From: JBHJHK01 sp050330975
GTDB lineage: Bacteria; Pseudomonadota; Gammaproteobacteria; Competibacterales; Competibacteraceae
Assembly: GCA_050330975.1 (NCBI GenBank)
Contig: JBHJHK010000519.1
Location: 1 to 6,015 of the forward strand
Length of the DNA: 6,015 bases
Direction of reading: 5' to 3'
The stretch's first letter is position 1, and the number at the start of each line of letters is the position of its first letter. A program made the translations under genes and the position numbers. The notes beneath the pieces were generated by a model, which did no database searches, was not told where the DNA came from, and saw only the letters and a program-made list of their open reading frames with translations. Below are positions 1 through 4,633 of the stretch, in pieces.

Positions 1-459
1 CAAAACTTCAACGGGGGGGGCTTCGAGGGGGGCATCGCAGGCGATGGCCACTACAGAGGGGTCGTCGTGGGCCAGGAGGGGATGGCCCAGGCTCGGGCGG
101 TGGAGTTCGAGCTTGGGCAAGGGTTTGCGCTTGTAGCCCTCTACCAAAATGAGTCCCAAGCTGCCGTCGTCGAGGGTGGCCAGGTGGTCTTCAAGGGCGG
201 CGGGTTGCGCCGTGGGGTAGTGGGATATCACCGCCCGGCGCAGGGGTGAGGCCACCAGGGTCTGGGCCGCCCCAGCGCGGGCCAGGCGATGGCTGTCTTT
301 GCCGGGCCAATCGACTTCAAAGCGGTGGTGGGTGTGTTTGATCAAGCCCACCGGGCCCATGGGGGTCTTGAGGGCGGGGATGATACGGCGCAACAAGGTG
401 GTTTTGCCCGTGCCGCTGAAGGCGGCGATGCCGAGGAGGGGGGTGTGGATCAAGGCCAT
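1..459 (-). CDS. mobB: Molybdopterin-guanine dinucleotide biosynthesis adapter protein MobB (partial, C-terminus outside window)
   Basis: MobB is a GTP-binding partner of MobA, which attaches GMP to molybdopterin to make the MGD form of the molybdenum cofactor in the cytoplasm. The frame is open from the ATG at 457-459 to the window edge, giving 153 codons of a protein that is about 170-175 residues in E. coli, so roughly the last 20 residues are missing. Visible motifs: P-loop FSGTGKTTL at residues 14-22, the family signature GLIKHTHH at 38-45, DWPGKDS at 50-56, AGAAQT at 62-67, and the Walker-B-like LILVEGYK at 103-110. The next in-frame Met (residue 34) lies after the P-loop, so the start must be here or upstream. 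No Shine-Dalgarno is visible before it. It is divergent from xerD with only 12 nt between start codons. Family assignment is secure; activity is inferred from the family. Confidence 0.95.
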   Translation of the reverse strand, partial: MALIHTPLLGIAAFSGTGKTTLLRRIIPALKTPMGPVGLIKHTHHRFEVDWPGKDSHRLARAGAAQTLVASPLRRAVISHYPTAQPAALEDHLATLDDGSLGLILVEGYKRKPLPKLELHRPSLGHPLLAHDDPSVVAIACDAPLEAPPVEVL

Positions 460-470
460 GGTGATCTGGG

Positions 471-490
471 GATGACGAGGGATGACGAGG
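471..490 (+). repeat. 10-bp perfect tandem duplication at the xerD start codon
   Basis: GATGACGAGG occurs twice back to back (471-480 and 481-490). The first copy carries the xerD ATG at 472-474. The second carries an ATG at 482 in the +1 frame. Because the unit is not a multiple of three, gain or loss of one copy would shift the start codon relative to the xerD frame. Confidence 0.9.
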
Positions 491-1368
491 CTTGCATCGA
501 GGATTTTTTGGCCGCCCTGTGGAGCGAGCGGGATAGCAGTCCCAACACCCTGGAGGCTTACCGGCGGGATCTGCGCCACTGTGCCCACTGGTTGGCGGTT
601 CGGGGAACCAGTCTCAAGGCCGCCTCGGCGGAGCAGCTCGCAGCCTACGGGGCGGCCCTGGTCGACCTCGGGCAAAAGCCCCGTTCCCAGGCCCGACGGC
701 TGTCGGCCCAGCGGGGGTTTTACCGCCACCAGTCCATGGAGGGTGGGCGGGCTGACGACCCCAGCCAACACCTGAAGGCTCCCCGCCAGGGGCGGGATCT
801 GCCCTTTGTCCCCAGCGAGGCCCAAGTGGAAGCGCTGTTGGCCGCCCCCGACCCCGCCGAGCCGTTGGGCCTGCGGGATCGCGCCATGCTAGAGGTATTG
901 TACGCCACGGGTTTGCGGGTGTCTGAGTTAGTCACCTTGACCTGTCGCCAGGTCAACTGGGATCCCGGTTGGGTGCGGGTGACCGGCAAGGGCCGTCGAG
1001 AGCGCTTGGTGCCCCTGGGGGACGTCGCCTGGCAGTGGCTGTTGGACTACCACCGCCGCTCGCGGCCCGAGCTTTTGGGGGGATACGCCAGCGAGGCGCT
1101 GTTCGTCACCCGTCGGGGTCGCCCGTTGACCCGCCAGGCCTTTTGGTACGCCGTCAAGCGCCACGCCACGGCCGCGGGGCTCGGGGGGGCACTGTCACCC
1201 CACGGCTTGCGCCACGCCTTCGCCACCCACCTGGTGAACCACGGCGCCGATCTGCGGGTGGTCCAGTTGCTCCTGGGCCACCGGGACTTGTCTACCACCC
1301 AGATTTACACCCACGTGGCCCAGGCCCGCCTCAAGGCCCTCCACGCCCACCACCACCCCCGGGGGTGA
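472..1368 (+). CDS. xerD: Site-specific tyrosine recombinase XerD
   Basis: XerD acts with XerC and FtsK at the dif site to resolve chromosome dimers before division. The 298-residue product equals the E. coli XerD length and matches it throughout. Residues 8-95 form the SAM-like core-binding domain (LWSERDSSPNTLEAYRRDL near 16-34), and 115-290 the catalytic domain. The full catalytic set is present: R149 (ATGLRVSEL), K173 (TGKGRRERL), H244 and R247 (LSPHGLRHAF), H270 (LLGH) and nucleophile Y279 (QIYTHV). The C-terminal HHHPRG resembles the XerD tail. XerD rather than XerC is supported by the C-terminal motifs and by dsbC lying downstream. The frame stays open upstream to an ATG at 289, but that extension is antisense to mobB and does not look like recombinase, so the ATG at 472 is chosen. 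GGTGAT at 460-465 is the only weak Shine-Dalgarno candidate. Confidence 0.97.
   Translation: MTRDDEACIEDFLAALWSERDSSPNTLEAYRRDLRHCAHWLAVRGTSLKAASAEQLAAYGAALVDLGQKPRSQARRLSAQRGFYRHQSMEGGRADDPSQHLKAPRQGRDLPFVPSEAQVEALLAAPDPAEPLGLRDRAMLEVLYATGLRVSELVTLTCRQVNWDPGWVRVTGKGRRERLVPLGDVAWQWLLDYHRRSRPELLGGYASEALFVTRRGRPLTRQAFWYAVKRHATAAGLGGALSPHGLRHAFATHLVNHGADLRVVQLLLGHRDLSTTQIYTHVAQARLKALHAHHHPRG
1354..1367. repeat. 14-bp perfect palindrome ending in the xerD stop codon
   Basis: CACCCCCGGGGGTG is self-complementary and covers the last xerD codons and the TG of the TGA stop (1366-1368). In RNA it could form a 5-bp stem with a CCGG loop. There is no T-tract after it, so it is not a canonical intrinsic terminator. 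Confidence 0.7.
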
Positions 1369-1379
1369 AGGTCTGTTCA

Positions 1380-1409
1380 TTGTGCAGCTCCTGGAGGGTG
1401 GCGTATAGT
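1380..1409 (+). promoter_or_regulatory. Candidate sigma-70 promoter for dsbC
   Basis: A -10 hexamer TATAGT lies at 1404-1409 (5 of 6 matches to consensus). A weak -35, TTGTGC at 1380-1385, precedes it with an 18-nt spacer. Transcription would begin near 1416 and give a dsbC leader of about 68 nt that includes the hairpin at 1421-1438 and the tandem repeat at 1455-1482. The promoter lies just after the xerD stop, so dsbC may be transcribed both from here and by read-through. Confidence 0.4.
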
Positions 1410-1420
1410 GCAAAGGTCTA

Positions 1421-1438
1421 GCGACGGCGAACCGTCGC
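1421..1438 (+). other. Hairpin in the xerD-dsbC intergenic region / dsbC leader
   Basis: GCGACGG (1421-1427) pairs perfectly with CCGTCGC (1432-1438) around a CGAA loop, giving a 7-bp GC-rich stem. No T-run follows, so it is more likely a leader stem-loop or mRNA-stability element than an intrinsic terminator for xerD. Confidence 0.55.
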
Positions 1439-1454
1439 CCCCGCCGATTGCCCC

Positions 1455-1482
1455 GTCAAGGTTTTGATGTCAAGGTTTTGAT
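1455..1482 (+). repeat. 14-bp perfect tandem duplication carrying the dsbC ribosome binding site
   Basis: GTCAAGGTTTTGAT occurs twice with no gap (1455-1468, 1469-1482). The second copy ends one base before the dsbC ATG and places AAGG (1472-1475) 8 nt upstream of it, a reasonable Shine-Dalgarno. The first copy duplicates the AAGG and, with the next base, makes an ATG at 1467. That ATG opens a four-codon reading frame (M-S-R-F) stopping at 1479-1481, two bases before the dsbC start. Confidence 0.9.
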
Positions 1483-1483
1483 C

Positions 1484-2182
1484 ATGTTGAAAGCTCTCGC
1501 GTTTTTGTTGGCCGCCGGTACGCCCTTGGCCGCCGTCGCCGAACTCGACCTCGGACCCCTGAAAAATCTCCTCGGCGGTCGCAGCCCCGACAGCGTCGCC
1601 GAACTCCCCGTGCCGGGCTGGTACGAAGTCCTGGTAGACGGCCAGATTTTCTACATCAGCGACGGTGGTCGCTATGCCGTCCAGGGCGATATCATCGACC
1701 TAGTGGAGCGGGAGAACCTCACCGAGGAACGTCGCAATGGCTTGCGGGCTACGGCCATTGAGGATTTGGGGGAGAACAAGATGGTGAGCTTTGGCCCCGA
1801 GGACGCCCCCCACACCGTCACGATATTCACCGATATCGACTGTGGCTATTGCCGCAAGCTCCACCAGGAGATGGAGGCCTACAACAATGCGGGTATCCGG
1901 GTGCGCTATTTGATGTTTCCCCGGGCCGGGCTCGATTCTGAGTCCCATGAAAAGGCGGTGACGGTGTGGTGCAACGCCGACCGCCAGGATGCCATGACCC
2001 GGGCCAAGGCCGGTGAGAACCTCACCCCTAAGTCGTGCGCCAACCCCGTGGCCGACCACTACGCCTTGGGCAGCCGCCTCGGCGTGCGGGGGACCCCCGC
2101 CATCGTCTTGGAAAGCGGCCAAATGGTGCCCGGTTACATCCCCGCCCAGCGCTTGGCCGAAGTTCTGAACCGAGGCAACTGA
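1484..2182 (+). CDS. dsbC: Periplasmic thiol:disulfide isomerase DsbC
   Basis: DsbC corrects non-native disulfides in periplasmic proteins and is kept reduced by the membrane protein DsbD. The 232-residue precursor begins with a short signal peptide: MLK, a hydrophobic stretch, then AVA at 17-19 with likely cleavage before E20. An N-terminal dimerisation domain follows (about 20-85) and a linker helix. The thioredoxin-fold domain has the active site CGYC (C120, C123) after FTDID, and the cis-proline loop GTP at 203-205. C163 and C185 have the same 22-residue spacing as the structural disulfide of E. coli DsbC, so both disulfides appear conserved. The ATG at 1484 is preferred over an in-frame TTG at 1448 because it opens directly into the signal peptide and has AAGG 8 nt upstream. 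The gene follows xerD, as in pseudomonads. Confidence 0.95.
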   Translation: MLKALAFLLAAGTPLAAVAELDLGPLKNLLGGRSPDSVAELPVPGWYEVLVDGQIFYISDGGRYAVQGDIIDLVERENLTEERRNGLRATAIEDLGENKMVSFGPEDAPHTVTIFTDIDCGYCRKLHQEMEAYNNAGIRVRYLMFPRAGLDSESHEKAVTVWCNADRQDAMTRAKAGENLTPKSCANPVADHYALGSRLGVRGTPAIVLESGQMVPGYIPAQRLAEVLNRGN

Positions 2183-2189
2183 TGGGCTA

Positions 2190-2627
2190 CTAGCAACTGC
2201 CGTTGTCGTCTACCGCCGCCAGGGAATAATGGTGGCCGATGGCGGCGTTGCCCGCCGCCGGGGTGAAATTCCCCGGAGCCATCGGCTCGTAGGTAGCTAT
2301 TTCACCGGCGCTCGGTACCACCTCGTGGCTGGTCGGCGCACAGTACATGTGGTGTAACAAGGCCAGGACTTGCTTGGCTTCGTCTCCCCGCAGGGAATAG
2401 TAGATGGTCTGGGCCACACGACGGGTTTGGACCAACTCATCCTGGCGCAGGCGCGCCAAATGCTGGGAGAGGGCCGATTGGCGCAACCCCACCACCCGCT
2501 GCAATTCCCCCACTGATTTTTCCCCTTCCACCAAGTGGCAGAGGATCAAGAGGCGATTTTCGTTACTCAACGCCTTGAGGAGTTCCGTGGCACGCCTGGC
2601 CGAGGTGCGCATCGCTGGTAGTTTCAC
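2190..2627 (-). CDS. ArsR/SmtB-family repressor of the BigR/SqrR/YgaV persulfide-sensing type
   Basis: This is a winged-helix DNA-binding regulator: LLKALSNENRLLILCHL at residues 16-32, and the recognition helix around SALSQHLARLRQ at 51-62, followed by the beta wing (TRRVAQTIYYSL). C30, in LLILC, and C96, in MYCAP, are 66 residues apart, the same spacing as the cysteine pair of SqrR and BigR that forms a tetrasulfide or disulfide on exposure to reactive sulfur. The best guess is therefore a sulfide/persulfide-responsive repressor. Residues 97-145 form a tail absent from the roughly 99-residue YgaV; it has a His pair and ends in Cys145. The start used is GTG at 2625-2627 with GGAA 8 nt upstream; an ATG at 2610-2612 is the alternative. 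It ends 7 nt from the convergent dsbC. No target gene or clear operator is visible nearby. Family is secure, ligand inferred. Confidence 0.9.
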   Translation of the reverse strand: MKLPAMRTSARRATELLKALSNENRLLILCHLVEGEKSVGELQRVVGLRQSALSQHLARLRQDELVQTRRVAQTIYYSLRGDEAKQVLALLHHMYCAPTSHEVVPSAGEIATYEPMAPGNFTPAAGNAAIGHHYSLAAVDDNGSC

Positions 2628-2690
2628 CGCATTATTTCCAGGGTTGTATTGTCCTATCGTCTTCAGAGTCCCGTCGGAGTCAAAAGTTTA

Positions 2691-2714
2691 TTGCCGAAGG
2701 CCCCAAACGGGCAA
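2691..2714 (-). other. Weak inverted repeat between the DUF423 gene and arsR
   Basis: On the minus strand TTGCC and GGCAA form a 5-bp stem with a 14-nt loop, followed by TAAACTTTT. It could be a poor terminator for the DUF423 gene or part of the regulator's leader. A lone -35-like TTGACT lies just downstream (2678-2683, minus), but no good -10 stands at the expected spacing. The 107-nt gap therefore probably holds the arsR control region, without a promoter I can call. Confidence 0.25.
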
Positions 2715-2728
2715 TTTCCCTGGGCCAT

Positions 2729-2745
2729 CCCCCGCTACAGGGGGG
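2729..2745 (-). other. C5/G5 stem with the DUF423 stop codon in its loop
   Basis: CCCCC at 2729-2733 pairs with G-run 2740-2745 around GCTACA. The minus-strand TAG stop (2735-2737) lies in the loop. No U-tract follows on the minus strand. Confidence 0.5.
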
Positions 2746-3118
2746 CTTTGAGCCTGAAAAAGGCCAGGATAAACAAAAGCCAAGCCCCCAAGAGGGCCGT
2801 TCCCCCCACGGGCGTAACCGCGCCCCAAACGCCCACCCCGGTGAGAACCAGCAAGTAGAGGCTGCCGGAAAATATCACCGTCCCCACCACCATGAGCCAC
2901 CCCGCCCACCGCCAGAGACTCGGTGACACCGAGTCCCGCCAAAGGGTGCCCAGGATCAAGAGCCCCAGGGCGTGATAGAAATGGTAGTGATTGGCGGTTT
3001 GGTAGATGGCCAGATCGGCCTGGGTGAGGTGGTCCCCCAGGGCGTGGGCTCCAAAAGCCCCCAAAAGTACCGCCAGCAACATGAAAAGTCCACCGAGTCG
3101 CAGAAATGTCAACTCCAT
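2735..3118 (-). CDS. DUF423 (YgdD-type) inner-membrane protein
   Basis: This small integral membrane protein has no established biochemical role. The 127-residue product matches E. coli YgdD (about 131 residues) in length and hallmark motifs: LLGAFGAHAL at 18-27, TANHYHFYHAL at 41-51, TVIFSGSLYLL at 80-90, VTPVGGTALLGAW at 101-113, and RLKAPL at the end. Four hydrophobic segments are apparent, at about 7-27, 47-61, 70-93 and 97-121. The ATG at 3116-3118 is chosen because the protein then starts MELTFLRL, just before the first membrane segment; an in-frame GTG at 3134-3136 would add six residues. A G-run at 3130-3134 lies about 11 nt upstream of the ATG as a loose Shine-Dalgarno. It is transcribed toward arsR with a 107-nt gap, so co-transcription is possible but not shown. 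Confidence 0.93.
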   Translation of the reverse strand: MELTFLRLGGLFMLLAVLLGAFGAHALGDHLTQADLAIYQTANHYHFYHALGLLILGTLWRDSVSPSLWRWAGWLMVVGTVIFSGSLYLLVLTGVGVWGAVTPVGGTALLGAWLLFILAFFRLKAPL

Positions 3119-3146
3119 GATTTCACATACCCCCACTTACCAATTT

Positions 3147-3152
3147 GATATA
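3147..3152 (-). promoter_or_regulatory. Candidate extended -10 element for the DUF423 gene
   Basis: On the minus strand TGG-TATATC has the TGN extension followed by a 5-of-6 -10 hexamer. No good -35 sits 17 nt upstream. Transcription would start near 3140 and give a leader of roughly 20 nt before the ATG at 3118. This AT-rich patch stands out from the GC-rich surroundings. Confidence 0.35.
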
Positions 3153-3287
3153 CCATCATCTAAATGGATTCTCTATTTTTCCTTGCAAACCGCTCTGGAC
3201 AACCATTGCCAACTATCGTGATGATTGGCTGAGAAACTCGCAGAAAAACGGGTAATACACTATTGTAGGGGAATCTTACGGCGGAAA

Positions 3288-3320
3288 GGGTTTGCGGGGA
3301 AGGGTTCGGGTTGCAAACCC
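3288..3320 (-). terminator. Inverted repeat downstream of tRNA-Met, possible weak terminator, overlapping a G-quadruplex motif
   Basis: GGGTTTGC and GCAAACCC form a perfect 8-bp stem around a 17-nt loop. On the minus strand it starts 33 nt after the tRNA 3' end and is followed by only TTT, so it would be a weak intrinsic terminator. The plus strand contains four G-tracts (3288-3290, 3296-3299, 3302-3304, 3308-3310) with loops of 5, 2 and 3 nt, fitting the usual G-quadruplex rule. No other tRNA terminator is visible. The rest of 3119-3353 shows no credible gene. Confidence 0.35.
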
Positions 3321-3353
3321 AATGGCCAGACGAGAGTGCGACTTGGAAAACAA

Positions 3354-3430
3354 TGGTGGCAATGGCTGGATTCGAACCAGCGACACCAGCATTATGAGTG
3401 CTGTGCTCTAACCACCTGAGCTACATTGCC
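3354..3430 (-). tRNA. tRNA-Met (anticodon CAT), probably elongator
   Basis: A complete 77-nt cloverleaf can be folded: acceptor GGCAATG/CATTGCC (7 bp), D stem GCTC/GAGC, anticodon stem CAGCA/TGCTG with loop CTCATAA (anticodon at 3394-3396), T stem GCTGG/CCAGC with loop TTCGAAT, discriminator A and an encoded CCA (3354-3356). The paired 1:72 position and the stem resembling known elongators argue against initiator tRNA. A CAT tRNA modified to read AUA (Ile2) is not strictly excluded, but the anticodon stem looks like elongator Met. It lies 70 nt after ychF, the same place as a tRNA-Met in Pseudomonas as I recall it, and has its own strong promoter. Confidence 0.96.
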
Positions 3431-3454
3431 ATGGGGTGAGAATTCCGAGAGCCC

Positions 3455-3469
3455 GCAATATTATATTGC
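3455..3469. repeat. 15-bp perfect palindrome over the tRNA promoter -10
   Basis: GCAATAT-T-ATATTGC is symmetric around 3462 and contains the -10 hexamer. It could be an operator, or a consequence of a symmetric -10 that supports transcription in both directions. Confidence 0.6.
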
Positions 3470-3486
3470 CTAAGCTCCTTAGTCAA
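3458..3486 (-). promoter_or_regulatory. Sigma-70 promoter of tRNA-Met
   Basis: On the minus strand the -35 TTGACT is at 3481-3486. The -10 is either TATAAT at 3460-3465 (perfect hexamer, 15-nt spacer) or the overlapping TAATAT at 3458-3463 (17-nt spacer). The following bases TGCGGGC form a GC-rich discriminator, typical of stable-RNA promoters under stringent control. The mature tRNA 5' end at 3430 is about 20 nt downstream of the expected start. The spacer contains an inverted repeat, CTAAG-CTC-CTTAG (3470-3482). Confidence 0.65.
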
Positions 3487-3487
3487 G

Positions 3488-3512
3488 TTCAACGTCGTGG
3501 TCAGACGTTGAA
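3488..3512 (-). terminator. 9-bp hairpin enclosing the ychF stop codon
   Basis: On the minus strand TTCAACGTC (codons for the last residues F-N-V) pairs perfectly with GACGTTGAA around a 7-nt loop TGACCAC whose first three bases are the stop codon. No U-tract follows; the next element, one base away, is the tRNA -35. It may act as a transcription-end or mRNA-stabilising structure at the end of the rplY-pth-ychF operon, but it is not a canonical intrinsic terminator. Confidence 0.5.
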
Positions 3513-4592
3513 GCGAAAGTGCATGACATCCCCCTCCTGGACGATGTAATCCTTGCCCTCCAGGCGCCATTTGCCGGCCTCCTTAGCCCCGGCCTCGCCG
3601 TGGCATTCGATGAAGTCCCGGTAGGCGATGACCTCGGCGCGGATAAAGCCCCGTTCAAAGTCGGAGTGGATGACCCCCGCAGCCTGGGGCGCCGTAGCCC
3701 CCACCTTGACGGTCCAGGCCCGGGCCTCCTTTTCCCCAGCGGTAAAGTAGGTCTGTAAATCCAACAGGGCGTAGCCGGCGCGGATCACCCGGTCGAGGCC
3801 GGGCTCCTCCAAGCCGTAGTCTGCCAGGAAATCCGCCTTGTCGGCGTCGTCCAACTGGGCGATCTCCGCTTCGATGGCGGCGCACACCGCCACCACCTGG
3901 GCACCGTCGCCGCGGGCGAACTCGGCCACCCGCTCTAGGAGGGGATTGTCGGTGAATCCGCCCTCGTCGACATTGGCCACGTAGAGCACCGGCTTGGCGG
4001 TGATGAGCTGGATCTCCCGCACCCAGGGGCGCTCTTCGTCGCTGAGTTCGAAAGTTCGCACCGGATGACCCTGGTCCAGATGGGCCAATAGCCGCACCAT
4101 GAGGGCCTTGCGAGCGGCCGCCTCTTTGCCTCCGGCTTTGGCGGCCTTCTCGGCCCGCTGGAGGGCCCGTTCCACGGTGGCGAGATCCGCCAAGGCCAAC
4201 TCGGTGTTGATGACTTCGATGTCCTCCAGGGGATCTACCCGGCCGGCGACGTGGATCACGTCATCGTTTTCAAAGCAGCGCACCACGTGGGCGATGGCGT
4301 CGGTCTCGCGGATGTGGGCCAAAAACTGGTTGCCCAACCCCTCTCCCTTTGCCGCTCCGGCCACAAGCCCTGCGATGTCGACAAACTCCATGGTGGTGGG
4401 TATCAGCTGCTTGGGTTTGACGATCTCGGCGATGGCCGCCAGGCGGAGGTCGGGGACCGCCACCACCCCGACGTTGGGGTCGATGGTGCAAAAGGGGTAG
4501 TTTTCCGCTTGGATGCCGGCTTTGGTGAGGGCGTTGAACAAGGTGGATTTGCCCACGTTGGGCAGGCCCACGATGCCGCATTTGAATCCCAT
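3501..4592 (-). CDS. ychF: Ribosome-binding ATPase YchF (Obg family)
   Basis: YchF/OLA1 is a P-loop ATPase of the Obg family that binds ribosomes and is linked to stress responses and translation initiation. The 363-residue product has exactly the E. coli length. Visible: G1 GLPNVGKST at 9-17, G3 DIAGL at 72-76, the family's NVDE at 207-210 in place of NKxD (the basis of its preference for ATP), a helical insertion rich in Ala/Glu/Lys around 140-172, and a C-terminal TGS domain from about 277 ending in HFRFNV. H114, required for hydrolysis in E. coli YchF, and C35, a proposed redox site, are both kept. The frame is open for 32 codons further upstream, but that stretch overlaps pth and resembles nothing, so the ATG at 4590-4592 is chosen. 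pth ends 41 nt upstream, so the two are probably co-transcribed. Confidence 0.98.
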   Translation of the reverse strand: MGFKCGIVGLPNVGKSTLFNALTKAGIQAENYPFCTIDPNVGVVAVPDLRLAAIAEIVKPKQLIPTTMEFVDIAGLVAGAAKGEGLGNQFLAHIRETDAIAHVVRCFENDDVIHVAGRVDPLEDIEVINTELALADLATVERALQRAEKAAKAGGKEAAARKALMVRLLAHLDQGHPVRTFELSDEERPWVREIQLITAKPVLYVANVDEGGFTDNPLLERVAEFARGDGAQVVAVCAAIEAEIAQLDDADKADFLADYGLEEPGLDRVIRAGYALLDLQTYFTAGEKEARAWTVKVGATAPQAAGVIHSDFERGFIRAEVIAYRDFIECHGEAGAKEAGKWRLEGKDYIVQEGDVMHFRFNV

Positions 4593-4633
4593 GGTCGCTG
4601 TCTCGAAGCTGGTGGCGCAAAGCCCTTGAGCCC

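Noticed and set aside
289..471. 61-residue N-terminal extension of the xerD frame
   Set aside because: It is antisense to the conserved mobB coding region, resembles no recombinase sequence, and would make XerD longer than the family.
2628..2660. Operator of the ArsR regulator near its own start
   Set aside because: No clear inverted repeat of the kind bound by BigR or SqrR could be seen here.
3225..3419. 64-residue plus-strand reading frame
   Set aside because: Its C-terminal third is the antisense of tRNA-Met, a common source of false small proteins, and it has no supporting family.
3455..3482. Possible dif-like recombination site near the palindrome
   Set aside because: xerD in the window prompted the check, but the two XerC/XerD half-sites and 6-bp centre of known gammaproteobacterial dif are not matched; promoter explanation is better.
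4608..4615. Chi octamer GCTGGTGG in the pth-ychF gap
   Set aside because: A single octamer is expected by chance and the Chi sequence of this organism is unknown.
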